A stretch of DNA of 64,000 nucleotides from Pseudomonadota bacterium (GTDB taxonomy: Bacteria > Pseudomonadota > Alphaproteobacteria > Caulobacterales > Caulobacteraceae). Of this stretch, positions 27,614-36,922 are shown piece after piece. The stretch lies in NCBI GenBank assembly GCA_018241995.1, contig JAFECT010000004.1, positions 310,001 to 374,000 on the forward strand. Reading direction: 5' to 3'. Each line of letters opens with the position of its first letter. The first letter of the stretch is position 1. Under the pieces are notes generated by a model, which saw only the letters and a list, made by a program, of their open reading frames with translations, was not told where the DNA came from and did not search any database. Both the position numbers and the translations under genes were made by a program.

Positions 27614-28840
27614 TCAGGGGAGCGCCGCCAGGGTCGACGAGCGGCGCTCGCTCTCGAAATAGTCATCCACCGCCGAGGCCACGCCGTCGACCAGCCGCTC
27701 GCGGCGGACCGGGTCGGTCAGGGTCGCCTCGTCCTGCGGGTTGGTGATGAAGCCCATCTCCAGCAGCACCGCCGGCACGTCCGGGGCCAGCAAGACCACA
27801 AAGCCCGCGTCGCGGTGGCTCTTCTGCAGCAGCGGCGCACGGCCATCCAGGCGGTCGAGCAGCACCCGCGCGAAAGCCGAGGAGCGGTTCTGGGTGGCGC
27901 GCTGGGTCAGGTCGAGCAGGATGCGGTTCACCTGCGGGTCGCGGCCGGACAGCTGCGAGCCGCCGGCCAGCCAGTCGCCGCCGGTCATCACCTTGCGCGC
28001 GGCGCGGTCGGCCCCGCGCTCGGACAGGGTGTAGACGCTAGCGCCGTGCAGGCTCCGTTCGGTCCCGGAATCGGCGTGCATGGAAATGAACAGGTCCGCG
28101 CCGGACCGGCGCGCCACCGCCACGCGCTCGGGCAGCGGAATGAACACGTCGGTGGAGCGGGTCAGGATCACCCGATAGCGACCGGTCTTCTCCAGCTTCG
28201 CCTTCAGCGAGCGGGCCGCGGCCAGGGTTACGGTCTTTTCCAGGATGGCGGCGCCGCTGGCGCCGGGGTCCTTGCCGCCGTGGCCGGCGTCGATGACCAC
28301 GAGCCGCTTGCCGGTCTTGGCCGGCGCGACGGACAGAGCCTGAACCATCTGCCTGGCCGCCGCGCCGCGCTGGGGCGGCTCCGGCAGGGCCGCGCCCTCT
28401 CGCGCCTCCAGGTCCATGACGTAGCGATAGACCTTCACCCCGTCGCCCGGCGGCAGCAGGAAGCGGCGCTTCACCGTGACCTGGCGAGAGACGTTGAAAC
28501 GGATGCGCACCGCGCCCAGGCCGTCATCGACGCGCCAGTCGCGCACCAGCCCCGCGCCCGACCCCCTGCGTTCGCCCGAAGCGTTGACGCCGGACAGGGC
28601 CAGAACCACGGCCGAAGGGTCCTTGTCGTCGGAAACCAGCTCGCCACGGGCCGAGCGGTCGAGCTCGACCACCACGCGGGTGGACTGGCGGTCGCCGCCC
28701 AGGCGCACGCGCATCAGGCCGGAGTTGGCAGCGCGGGTCTGGCCGAACCACAGGGCGGCGAGCAGCAGCGCCAACAGCGCAGGCGCCAGCGTCCACCACC
28801 GCAAACGCGGCCCGGACAGCGCTCTGGCCAGAGCGACCAT
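27614..28840 (-). CDS. amiC: N-acetylmuramoyl-L-alanine amidase, AmiC type with AMIN domain
   Basis: 408 residues from the ATG at 28840 (a TTG five codons upstream is possible). A hydrophobic leader (LAPALLALLLAALWFG) exports it. An AMIN-like beta domain (about residues 35-150, with VVVELDRSARGEL and VRIRFNVSRQV) targets the septum. The catalytic Amidase_3 domain has VIDAGHGGKDPGA, an ILEKTV glutamate, FISMHADSG and the C-terminal Glu in LLEMGFITN: all Zn ligands and the catalytic Glu are present. It cleaves stem peptides from glycan during daughter-cell separation. EnvC/NlpD-type activators are not in the window unless the M23 protein plays that part. Confidence 0.95.
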   Translation of the reverse strand: MVALARALSGPRLRWWTLAPALLALLLAALWFGQTRAANSGLMRVRLGGDRQSTRVVVELDRSARGELVSDDKDPSAVVLALSGVNASGERRGSGAGLVRDWRVDDGLGAVRIRFNVSRQVTVKRRFLLPPGDGVKVYRYVMDLEAREGAALPEPPQRGAAARQMVQALSVAPAKTGKRLVVIDAGHGGKDPGASGAAILEKTVTLAAARSLKAKLEKTGRYRVILTRSTDVFIPLPERVAVARRSGADLFISMHADSGTERSLHGASVYTLSERGADRAARKVMTGGDWLAGGSQLSGRDPQVNRILLDLTQRATQNRSSAFARVLLDRLDGRAPLLQKSHRDAGFVVLLAPDVPAVLLEMGFITNPQDEATLTDPVRRERLVDGVASAVDDYFESERRSSTLAALP

Positions 28841-29244
28841 GCTCCCCACTCCCAAAGTCCCGGATCAGACCTTATCTATAGCCCGCACAGGCCCGTGATG
28901 GGTTAATCCTAATTAGGAAACGCGCGCCGCTTGCATTTCGTCGCGCCCCTGGGGCACATTCCCGCCGCGCGCGCCCGGCCGAGGCTCTTCAAAGCAGCCC
29001 CCGCGAGCGAGCGCACCCCGCGTCGTCCCTCTCCCAAACATCGGAGTTCGGCGCTTTATCCGGACCGGAGCCTCAGGCTCCGGGCTTGAGGACACTAAAC
29101 TCATGGGCTGCGTCGCACCCGCCCTCCACCGGCATCTAGCCGACCTCGCCGCTCCCCGCGGCCGGGTGGATCGTGCGCGCGCCATCCTACAACAGCACCG
29201 GCGCCCGGCCGAAAGGCCACGCGCGCGCCGTGGAGACCCCCTTG
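28841..29244 (+). other. amiC-rne intergenic region and rne leader
   Basis: About 400 bases without a credible gene. Two structures stand out. TCCTAATTAGGA (28907-28918) is a perfect 12-base palindrome in an AT-rich patch, preceded by TTAA, so it may be a protein site for either divergent gene. CCGGAGCC-TCA-GGCTCCGG (29065-29083) is a perfect 8-base hairpin 160 bases before the rne start. In other bacteria RNase E controls its own level by cutting a structured rne leader; this hairpin is a candidate for such an element. Promoters were not pinned down. Confidence 0.5.
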
Positions 29245-31884
29245 ATGTCCAAGAATATGTTGATCGATGCGGCGCATGCGGAAGAAACCCGCGTCGCCGT
29301 GGTGGACGGCCACCGGGTTGAGGAATTCGACTTCGAAAGCCGCTCAAAGAAGCAGCTTCGCGGGAATATCTATCTGGCCAAGGTGACGCGGGTCGAACCC
29401 AGTCTCCAGGCAGCCTTCATCGAATACGGCGGGAACCGGCACGGCTTCCTCGCCTTCAATGAAATCCACCCGGACTACTACCAGATCCCGGTCGCCGATC
29501 GTCAGGCCATAATGGCCGAGGCGGACGACGACGACGACCTGGACCACGACGAGCACGACGAGGACGACGAAGGCGTCTCCCTCGAGGAGGCCAAGCTGCG
29601 CCGGCGCATGATGCGCCGCTACAAGATCCAGGAGGTGCTGAAGCGCCGCCAGATCCTGCTGGTCCAGGTCGTCAAGGAAGAGCGCGGCACCAAGGGCGCG
29701 GCCCTGACCACCTACCTCTCGCTGGCCGGCCGCTACTGCGTGCTGATGCCCAACACCGCGCGCGGCGGCGGCATCAGCCGCAAGATCACCCAGGCCACCG
29801 ACCGCAAGCGCCTGAAGGCGGCAGCCGCCAGCCTGGAAGTGCCGCAGGGCATGGGTCTGATCATCCGCACCGCGGGCGCCAAGCGCACCAAGCAGGAGAT
29901 CAAGCGCGACTACGAATATTTGATGCGGCTGTGGGAAAACATCCGCGAGACCACGCTCAAGTCGATCGCGCCCTCGCTGATCTACGAGGAAGAGGACCTC
30001 GTGAAGAGGGCCATACGCGACATGTACGACAAGGACGTGGACAACATCTTTGTCGACGGCGAGGAAGGCTACCGATCCGCGCGTGAGTTCATGCGCATGA
30101 TCATGCCCTCCCAGGCCAAGAAGATTCAGCTTTACCGCGAACCGACCCCCTTGTTCGTCAAGTACAGGGTCGAGGACGTCCTCCAGCAGATCCACTCCCC
30201 GACCGTGCCGCTGAAGTCCGGCGGCTATCTGGTGATCAACCAGACCGAGGCGCTGGTCGCGATCGACGTGAACTCGGGGCGGTCGACCAAGGAGCGGAAT
30301 ATCGAGGCCACGGCCTTGAAGACCAATATGGAAGCCGCCGAGGAGGCCGCGCGCCAGTTGCGCCTGCGCGACCTCGCCGGCCTGGTGGTCATCGACTTCA
30401 TCGACATGGACGAGGCCAAGAACAACCGGGCCGTCGAGAAGAAGCTGAAGGACGCGCTGGCCGAAGACCGCGCCCGCGTGCAGATGGGCAAGATCTCCGG
30501 CTTCGGCCTGATGGAGATCAGCCGCCAGCGCCGCCGTTCCGGCATCCTGGAAGGCACCACCCACGTCTGCGAACACTGCCAAGGCGCCGGTCGCGTGCGC
30601 TCGGTCGAGTCCTCGGCCCTGCAGGCCCTGCGCGCGGTCGAGATGGAGCTTGTGCGCGGCGGGGCGGGCGCGGTGACCATCCGCGTGCCGTCCGAGGTGG
30701 CCTTCTACCTGCTGAACGAGAAGCGCGCCTTCCTGGCCCGCCTTCTGGAAGTGGCGGGCCTGTTCGTGACCGTCCAGGTCGACGACACCCTGGCCCGCGC
30801 CGATCACCAGATCGAGCGCACCGAGACCGCCGAACACCAGCCCGACCTCGCCGCCGTGCCCCTGCGCGGCGCGGCGCGCTACATGGACACGCCGCTCGAC
30901 GACAGCGACGACGACATCGAGGATGAAGTCGAGGACGACGAGGACGAGGAAGAAGAAGAGCGCGAGGACACCGACGACGACGAGCCCATCGCGCGCAGTG
31001 CGGAGCGCGGCGAAGAGCGTCCCCGCCGCGACGATGACGAGGGCCGCCGTGGCGGTCGCCGCCGTCGCCGTCGGCGCGGCGGCCGTGGCCGTGACGAGGA
31101 GTTCGAGGCGCGACCGGCCCGCGATGGCGAAGCCGACGCTGAAGGCGATGAGGACGAAGGCGACGAGGAACGGGGCGCGGAAGGCCATGACGACGGCGAT
31201 TCCGAAGGCGGCCGTGGTCGCCGTCGCCGTCGCGGCCGTCGCGGCGGCCGTCGCACCCGCGACGAGGACCGCGCGCGCGATCCCTACGGCTGGGTGCGCG
31301 CTCGCACGCCGTCGCTCGACGATCCCTACGTCTGGTTTGACCCGATCGAGGCCTCGCAGGGCGGGCGTCCGCCGCGTGACGCCGATCGACCGTCCCAAGC
31401 CGCGCCGGGCCAAGCCACCCAGGCCGCCCAGGCTACGCAGACTGAAGCCGTCGCCCACGAGGGCGCCGAGGAGTCCCCTGAGGGCCGCTCCGAGCGTGGC
31501 GGACGTGGCGGTCGCGGCCGCCGCAGCCGTGGCGGGCGTGGTCGCGGCCGGGGCGAGGCCCCCGCGGCCGAACGTCACGAAACCGAGGCCTTAGCGGCGC
31601 CGGAGTCCGCCGAGGCGCCGGCACCGGAGGCTGCGCCCGAACCGACTCCGGTGGTTGAGGAGGAAGCGCCCAAGCGCCGCCGTGTCCGGGCCAAGAAGCC
31701 GGCCGCCGCGGAAGCTGAAACCGTTGCGGAGTCGGCGCCTGAACCTGCGGCCGAAACCGCGCCGGAAGTTCCGGCGGAGCCTGAGCCTGCCCCTGTCGAG
31801 GCCCCTGCCCCGGCCGAACCGGACCCGGCGGAGATCACCGCGCCGCCCGTTCAACCGAAGCGCGGTTGGTGGCGCCGGGGCTGA
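29245..31884 (+). CDS. rne: ribonuclease E
   Basis: 879-residue RNase E, the endonuclease scaffold of the RNA degradosome. The start MSKNMLIDAAHAEETRVAVV is used. The S1 domain carries an acidic insert typical of alphaproteobacteria (DDDDDLDHDEHDEDDEG, about residues 94-110). Catalytic DNase I-like part: AIDVNSGRSTKERNIE and VVIDFIDMDEAKNN; the Zn-link is CEHC near residue 443. The C-terminal third alternates acidic and Arg/Gly-rich blocks (disordered, RNA-binding) and ends KRGWWRRG, like the Caulobacter tail that binds PNPase. Confidence 0.96.
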   Translation: MSKNMLIDAAHAEETRVAVVDGHRVEEFDFESRSKKQLRGNIYLAKVTRVEPSLQAAFIEYGGNRHGFLAFNEIHPDYYQIPVADRQAIMAEADDDDDLDHDEHDEDDEGVSLEEAKLRRRMMRRYKIQEVLKRRQILLVQVVKEERGTKGAALTTYLSLAGRYCVLMPNTARGGGISRKITQATDRKRLKAAAASLEVPQGMGLIIRTAGAKRTKQEIKRDYEYLMRLWENIRETTLKSIAPSLIYEEEDLVKRAIRDMYDKDVDNIFVDGEEGYRSAREFMRMIMPSQAKKIQLYREPTPLFVKYRVEDVLQQIHSPTVPLKSGGYLVINQTEALVAIDVNSGRSTKERNIEATALKTNMEAAEEAARQLRLRDLAGLVVIDFIDMDEAKNNRAVEKKLKDALAEDRARVQMGKISGFGLMEISRQRRRSGILEGTTHVCEHCQGAGRVRSVESSALQALRAVEMELVRGGAGAVTIRVPSEVAFYLLNEKRAFLARLLEVAGLFVTVQVDDTLARADHQIERTETAEHQPDLAAVPLRGAARYMDTPLDDSDDDIEDEVEDDEDEEEEEREDTDDDEPIARSAERGEERPRRDDDEGRRGGRRRRRRRGGRGRDEEFEARPARDGEADAEGDEDEGDEERGAEGHDDGDSEGGRGRRRRRGRRGGRRTRDEDRARDPYGWVRARTPSLDDPYVWFDPIEASQGGRPPRDADRPSQAAPGQATQAAQATQTEAVAHEGAEESPEGRSERGGRGGRGRRSRGGRGRGRGEAPAAERHETEALAAPESAEAPAPEAAPEPTPVVEEEAPKRRRVRAKKPAAAEAETVAESAPEPAAETAPEVPAEPEPAPVEAPAPAEPDPAEITAPPVQPKRGWWRRG

Positions 31885-31958
31885 TCCGGCGCTAGTCTCC
31901 CTTCCGGGCGCTGTTCGTAAGGGCCGTGGGGGGCCTGTTGACGAGGAATGAGTTGACC

Positions 31959-33374
31959 ATGGCCTCCCCGAAACGCGTCGCGAGCATCGTGGCCGGGCTT
32001 CTGTCGGCGACGACGCTGTTCGCCGGCGCCCAGGCCCACGCCCAGTCTTTGAACCTGATCCGGGACACCGAGATCGAAGAGACCATCAAGAAGGAGTCCA
32101 CGCCGGTGATCGTGGCCTCGGGCCTGCGGCCGGAGGACGTGCACTTCTACCTGGTGGGCGACAAGGAGCTGAACGCCTTCTCGGCCGGCGGACAGAACAT
32201 CTTCCTCAACACCGGCCTGATCCAGGAGACCGACAGCCCCAACCAGCTGATCGGTGTGGTGGCTCACGAGGCCGGCCACATCGCCGGCGGCCATCTGGTG
32301 CGCGGCGATATCCAACGCGCGGGGATGAAGCCGTTCCTGCTGACGATGGGCCTAGGCGTGCTGGCGGCGATCGCGGGCGCGCCGGACGCGGCCGGGGCCC
32401 TGATCGTCTCCTCGACCCAGATGGGCGCGATGGGGGCGATGACCTATTCGCGGGTGCAGGAAGCCTCCGCCGACCAGGCGGCGGCCAATGCGCTGGAGAA
32501 GTCGGGCGAGTCCGGCAAGGGCCTGCTCGAGTTCTTCGAGAACTACCGCTACCAGGAAGTCTTCTCAGACGGGCGCAAGTACGAATACTTCCGCGATCAC
32601 CCGCTGTCGGAAGACCGGATCGAAGCCCTGCGCCGCCGGGTCGAGGCCGCGCCGCACTACAATGAGGTCGATACGCCGGAGATGGTGGCCGCCCACCAGA
32701 TCATGAAGGCCAAGCTTCACGCCTTCATGGACGCGCCGCAGCAGACCTTCATCAAGTACAAGGAAACCGACACCTCCTTCATCGCCCGCTACGCCCGCGC
32801 CATCGCCTATTACAAGGAGACGGAGCCGGAGAAGGCGCTGAAGCAGATCGACAGCCTGCTCGCCGACAACCCCAACAACCCCTACATCTGGGAGCTGAAG
32901 GGCCAGGTGCTGCTGGAATCCGGCCGCCCCGCCGACGCGGAGGCCGCGCACCGCCGCTCGGTCGAGCTGAAGCCAGACGCGCCCCTGCTGCGCATCAACC
33001 TGGCCCAGGCCCTGATCGCCCAGCAGCAGCAGGGCGGGACCTCCCTGAAGGACATCGCGCGCCTGGACGACGCCATCGGCGAGCTGAAGCACGCCCTGGT
33101 GACCGAACAGGACAATGCGGTGGCCTTCCAGATGCTGTCACAGGCCTATGACGCCAAGCACATGGACGGCCAGGCCCGCCTGGCCGCCGCCGAGGCGCAC
33201 TACGCCCAGGGCGAACTGCGCGACGCCAAGGCGTTCGCCATGCGCGCCCGCGAAAAGCTGACCAAGGACAGCCCCGAGTGGCGGCGCGCCACCGACATCA
33301 TCCTGGTCTCGGCCCCGACCCAGGACGACCTGCGCCAATTGGCCCGCTCCGACCGCGGCGCCGGCGACAACTGA
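31959..33374 (+). CDS. periplasmic M48 metalloprotease with TPR domain (BepA-like)
   Basis: 471 residues. Signal peptide (AGLLSATTLFAGAQAHAQ), an M48 domain with VAHEAGHIAGGH (H103, E104, H107) and the third ligand region RVQEASADQAAA, then TPR helices from about residue 265 (NPYIWELKGQVLLESGRPADAEAAHRRS). In E. coli BepA degrades or helps assemble stalled outer membrane proteins such as LptD. ATG at 31959 is chosen because the signal peptide starts there. Followed after 14 bases by a DsbA-like gene, so an envelope quality-control pair. Confidence 0.92.
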   Translation: MASPKRVASIVAGLLSATTLFAGAQAHAQSLNLIRDTEIEETIKKESTPVIVASGLRPEDVHFYLVGDKELNAFSAGGQNIFLNTGLIQETDSPNQLIGVVAHEAGHIAGGHLVRGDIQRAGMKPFLLTMGLGVLAAIAGAPDAAGALIVSSTQMGAMGAMTYSRVQEASADQAAANALEKSGESGKGLLEFFENYRYQEVFSDGRKYEYFRDHPLSEDRIEALRRRVEAAPHYNEVDTPEMVAAHQIMKAKLHAFMDAPQQTFIKYKETDTSFIARYARAIAYYKETEPEKALKQIDSLLADNPNNPYIWELKGQVLLESGRPADAEAAHRRSVELKPDAPLLRINLAQALIAQQQQGGTSLKDIARLDDAIGELKHALVTEQDNAVAFQMLSQAYDAKHMDGQARLAAAEAHYAQGELRDAKAFAMRAREKLTKDSPEWRRATDIILVSAPTQDDLRQLARSDRGAGDN

Positions 33375-33388
33375 GAGCGGACCCCCTG

Positions 33389-34105
33389 ATGAAATTCCAG
33401 CTGAACGCGACGGCCGTCGTCCTGATCGTGGGCGCGGTCGCCGGGGGGACCTTCCTCGGCGTGAAGGGCTTCGAGTGGGGCGTGCACCACTACATCGTCT
33501 CCCACCCCGAGGTGCTGCTGGAGGCCGAGCAGGCCTACGCCGCCAAGCAGGACGCGGCGATGGTGGCCAAGGCGAAGCTGGCGATCCAGGCCCACAAGGC
33601 CGAGATTTTCAGCGATGCGCGCGACCCGTTCGTGGGCCCGGCCAACGCCAAGGTGACAGTGGTGCAGTTCGCCGACTACCGCTGCCCGCACTGCAAGGCC
33701 GAAGCCGCCCCGGCGGTCCTGGCCATGATCCGGAAGCACCCGGACGTGAAGTTCGTCTTCAAGGAATGGCCGATCTTCGGCGCGCCGTCGCAAGCCGCCG
33801 CGCACGCGGCCCTGGGCGCCTGGAAACAGGGCAAGTACCTGCCGGTCTATCAGGCCTTCATGGCCGAAAAGACCATCGACCAGGCCGCCATTGACCGGAT
33901 TCTGCGCGAGCAGGGCCTGGACCCCGCCAAGACGATGGCGCTGGGCTCCACTGCTGACACCGCCAAGCAGATGCTCGACACCGAGCGGTTGGCCATGCAG
34001 CTCGGCGCCCAGGGCACGCCTGCCTTCATTATCGGCGACACCATGGTGCCCGGCGCCCACATGGACGACGTCGAGGCTTTGATCCAAAAGGGCCGCAAGG
34101 GCTGA
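33389..34105 (+). CDS. DsbA-family thiol oxidoreductase, membrane-anchored or exported
   Basis: 238 residues: N-terminal hydrophobic segment (about 8-27), a helical region and a thioredoxin-fold DsbA domain. FADYRCPHCKAEA has the active site C99-P-H-C102, the same dipeptide as E. coli DsbA, and the cis-proline loop is GTPAF. It should form or isomerise disulfides in the periplasm. It follows the BepA-like protease at 14 bases. Several neighbours with Cys pairs (pentapeptide proteins, DUF2155 product) are possible clients. Confidence 0.9.
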   Translation: MKFQLNATAVVLIVGAVAGGTFLGVKGFEWGVHHYIVSHPEVLLEAEQAYAAKQDAAMVAKAKLAIQAHKAEIFSDARDPFVGPANAKVTVVQFADYRCPHCKAEAAPAVLAMIRKHPDVKFVFKEWPIFGAPSQAAAHAALGAWKQGKYLPVYQAFMAEKTIDQAAIDRILREQGLDPAKTMALGSTADTAKQMLDTERLAMQLGAQGTPAFIIGDTMVPGAHMDDVEALIQKGRKG

Positions 34106-34127
34106 GGCCCCCTGCTGCCCTTGCCTC

Positions 34128-35798
34128 CTACGCGCCCTTGAGGTCGTAAGCCGCCAGATCGCCCTTCCAGCCCTTGCGCGCCTGCGCCAGGTCGCGGTCG
34201 GCGTCGGCTGTCTGGCCGAGGCGCCGCTCGGCTTCGGCCTTGAGCTTCAGGGCGATGGGATCATTGGGCCAGGCCGCGAGCGAGGCGGCGGCTTCCTTCG
34301 CCGCGTCCGCATTGCGCCCCTGGGCCAGGGCCACGGCGGCGACGGAGCGGCGGACCGGATACCACCACAGGGGCGGATCGGCGCTGTCGGAGACCTTGGC
34401 CTGCAGGCTCCAGGCCTTGCGGAAGTCGCGGTCGGCGGTGCGGAAGTCGCCGGCGGCGAGCGCGATCCGCCCGTCCAGCACCTGGCGCGCGATCTCGGCC
34501 AGCATGTCGGCCGTCCCGGCCATGCCGCCGAACGCCTTGAAGGCGCCGCCGCGGGTCGACATCAGGCCGAGCTCGCGCCGCGCGGAGGCCAGGTCGCCCT
34601 TGCGCGCGAAGGCCTCGCCCCGCGCGTAGTGGTACATGAGGTTGGCATAGGGCCGGTCGGCCGGCGGCGCGGGGATCGCGTCGGGCCCCGAGCCATAGCG
34701 GGCGTAGGCATAATAGCCCGACGACGTCGACACCTGCAGCCAGCCCTCATCGGGCTTCAGCGTCTTCTGCACCGCCAGGAAGGTGTCGGCGAGCTTCAGC
34801 GCATCGGCGCCCTCGCCGGACATCATCGCCCCGCCGATGCCGAAGTGCACGTTGTGGCCATGGTAGGAGCGGCGGAAGTTGTCGGGCGGCAGGCCCATCT
34901 TGGCCAGGTGCGCATCGTCCACCGCCACCGCCTTCACATTGGCCTGGGCCGCGTCTGCGTAGCGCCCGACCCAGAAGAAGGTGTGGGACGGCATGTGCAC
35001 CAGGTGCCCGGCCGAGGGCGCCAGGGTCCCGAGCTTGTCGGCATAGGGCTCGGCCTTGGCGGGCAGACCTGCGAACTCGGTGGCGTGGATGTAGAAGTGG
35101 ATGGCCCCGGTGTCGTCGGGACGCGCGCGCAGGACGCCTTCCAGCAGGTTGATGGCCCGCTGCAGGCCGGACTTGTCGTTGTAGAGCGAGGCCCGGATCA
35201 GATGGGCGTCGGCGGTAAGGATGGCGATCTCGCTGTCGTCGGGGTAGCGGTCGGCCACCTTGTCCATGGCCTCGGCGAAGGCCTTGTCGCCCGAGCCCTT
35301 GCCGGCGGTGTCGTGGTAGCGCTTGGCGACCGCGTCGGCGAGCAGGCGCTCGCGCTCCGGCCCGGTCTTGGCCAGCACCACCGCCTTGTCGGCCACAGCG
35401 GCGGCGGCCTTCATGTCGTCAGCCGAGATGCCGAAGTTGATGGTCGGCCCCCGGCTCCAGGCCTCGCCCCAGGCGCACATGGCGCAGGTGGGGTCCTGCT
35501 TCTCCGATTCCTTAAAGGCGTCGGTGGCCTCAGCGTGGTTGAAGGCATGGGCCAGGCGCATGCCCTGGTCGAACCAGGCCTGGGCGTCCTTGCTGTCCGT
35601 GGTCACGCGGAACCCGCCCGTGCCGAAGCCCGGCAGGATGCCGACCTTGTCGATGGAGGGAGATTGCGGCGCGCCGCCGCTCACGTCCGCGCCGTCGGCG
35701 ATACAGAAGCTGCGCCAGCCCGTCGGGCCGACCGGCCCCTCGGCCGCCGTCATGGCCGGAATCGCGGCCAGAAGGACCGCCAGCGAAACTGCGCGCAT
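34128..35798 (-). CDS. exported TPR-repeat protein
   Basis: 556 residues with a signal peptide (AVLLAAIPAMTAAE). The mature protein is built of TPR-like helix pairs, including FDQGMRLAHAFNHAEATDAF, DPTCAMCAWGEAWSRGP, LLADAHLIRASLYN and AEPYADKLGTLAPSAGHLVHMPSH. Conserved-looking Cys (CAMC) and His-rich stretches (SYHGHNVHFG, HLVHMPSH) might bind metal or heme, but there is no CxxCH. I know similar proteins only as unannotated TPR proteins. The ATG at 35798 is chosen because the signal peptide begins there. Function unknown. Confidence 0.8.
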   Translation of the reverse strand: MRAVSLAVLLAAIPAMTAAEGPVGPTGWRSFCIADGADVSGGAPQSPSIDKVGILPGFGTGGFRVTTDSKDAQAWFDQGMRLAHAFNHAEATDAFKESEKQDPTCAMCAWGEAWSRGPTINFGISADDMKAAAAVADKAVVLAKTGPERERLLADAVAKRYHDTAGKGSGDKAFAEAMDKVADRYPDDSEIAILTADAHLIRASLYNDKSGLQRAINLLEGVLRARPDDTGAIHFYIHATEFAGLPAKAEPYADKLGTLAPSAGHLVHMPSHTFFWVGRYADAAQANVKAVAVDDAHLAKMGLPPDNFRRSYHGHNVHFGIGGAMMSGEGADALKLADTFLAVQKTLKPDEGWLQVSTSSGYYAYARYGSGPDAIPAPPADRPYANLMYHYARGEAFARKGDLASARRELGLMSTRGGAFKAFGGMAGTADMLAEIARQVLDGRIALAAGDFRTADRDFRKAWSLQAKVSDSADPPLWWYPVRRSVAAVALAQGRNADAAKEAAASLAAWPNDPIALKLKAEAERRLGQTADADRDLAQARKGWKGDLAAYDLKGA

Positions 35799-35850
35799 GC
35801 TCTCACCCCCGTGAGCCGCCAAGAATGACAGCTACGGCCAGAGGGTAAAG

Positions 35851-36642
35851 TCAGATCAGCCCGGCGAGGGGTGAGGACGGGTCGGCGTAGCGCTTCTTGG
35901 GCATGCGGCCGGCCAGGTAGCTCTCGCGGCCGGCGATCACCGCGTGCTTCATGGCCCGGGCCATACGGATCGGGTCCTTGGCCTCGGCGATGGCGGTGTT
36001 CATCAGGATGCCGTCGCAGCCGAGCTCCATGCCGACCGCGGCGTCCGAGGCCGTGCCGACGCCCGCATCCACCAGCACCGGCACCTTGGACTGCTCGACA
36101 ATCAGGCGGATGTTCACCGGGTTCTGGATGCCGAGACCCGAACCGATCGGCGCCCCCAGCGGCATGATGGCGGCGGCGCCCGCGTCCTCGAGCTTGCGGC
36201 AATACACGGGGTCGTCAGAGCAATAGACCATCACGTCGAAGCCCTCGGCGACGAGGATCTTGAGCGCGCTGAGCGTCTCCTCCATGTCCGGATAGAGCGT
36301 CTTGGCGTCGGACAGCACCTCCAGCTTCACCAGGCTCCAGCCGCCCGCCTCGCGCGCCAGCCTCAGGGTGCGCAGGGCGTCGTCGCCGGTGAAACAGCCC
36401 GCGGTGTTAGGCAGGTAGGTGAAGCGGTCAGGCTTCAGATAGTCCACCAGCATGGGCTGGCTGGGATCGGTCAGATTCACCCGGCGCACCGCCACGGTCA
36501 CGATCTCCGCCCCAGCCGCCTCGGCGGCGGCGGCGTTGGTGGCGTAGTCCTTGTACTTGCCCGTGCCCACGATCAAGCGCGAGCGGAAGGTGCGGCCGGC
36601 GACCTGCCAAGTGTCTTCAGAAGTCATCTGCGCGCCGTCCAT
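35851..36642 (-). CDS. thiG: thiazole synthase ThiG
   Basis: 263-residue TIM-barrel enzyme that makes the thiazole phosphate of thiamine from deoxyxylulose phosphate, ThiS-thiocarboxylate and dehydroglycine. Motifs: [38 protein letters not shown] (the Schiff-base lysine region), [20 protein letters not shown] and [22 protein letters not shown]. The ATG overlaps the thiS stop by one base (TGATG); MTSEDTW five codons in is an alternative start. Only thiSG are present here. Confidence 0.96.
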   Translation of the reverse strand: MDGAQMTSEDTWQVAGRTFRSRLIVGTGKYKDYATNAAAAEAAGAEIVTVAVRRVNLTDPSQPMLVDYLKPDRFTYLPNTAGCFTGDDALRTLRLAREAGGWSLVKLEVLSDAKTLYPDMEETLSALKILVAEGFDVMVYCSDDPVYCRKLEDAGAAAIMPLGAPIGSGLGIQNPVNIRLIVEQSKVPVLVDAGVGTASDAAVGMELGCDGILMNTAIAEAKDPIRMARAMKHAVIAGRESYLAGRMPKKRYADPSSPLAGLI

Positions 36643-36842
36643 CAGCCGCCTCCTACAAACTGCACAAGTTCGATGCGGTCACCGTCCGCAAGCGGGGTGG
36701 AGCCATGCAGCGAGCGCGGCACGATCTCCAGGTTTCGCTCCACCGCCACCTTGCGCGCGTCCAGGCCCAGTTCGGCGATCAGGCCCGCGATGTCGCGCGC
36801 GCCCACCTCTCGATCCTCGCCATTGACGGTAAGCTTCATCAC
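36642..36842 (-). CDS. thiS: sulfur carrier protein ThiS
   Basis: 66-residue ubiquitin-fold protein, [12 protein letters not shown] at the start and the obligatory C-terminal GlyGly (FVGGG), which is adenylated and thiocarboxylated before giving sulfur to ThiG. Immediately ahead of and overlapping thiG. Only 80 bases separate it from aroQ on the other strand, so no TPP riboswitch fits in front of it; thiamine control, if any, acts elsewhere. Confidence 0.93.
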   Translation of the reverse strand: MMKLTVNGEDREVGARDIAGLIAELGLDARKVAVERNLEIVPRSLHGSTPLADGDRIELVQFVGGG

Positions 36843-36922
36843 GCCCGCCGGTTCGCCTTCGGTTTGCGGAGCTTGTGACGCCGGATCGGCGACGATACAA
36901 GACGCGGATTCGACGGCGGGCC

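Noticed and set aside
28903-28917. CtrA box near TTAATCCTAATTAG before rne
   Set aside because: Half-site spacing is 6 rather than 7 and the second half is TTAG; better described as a palindrome only.
28913-29347. Minus-strand 144-codon frame between amiC and rne
   Set aside because: Arg/Pro/Ser low-complexity shadow overlapping the rne start; no ribosome site or family.
36843-36922. TPP riboswitch ahead of thiSG
   Set aside because: Only 80 bases are available and no conserved THI-box core is present.
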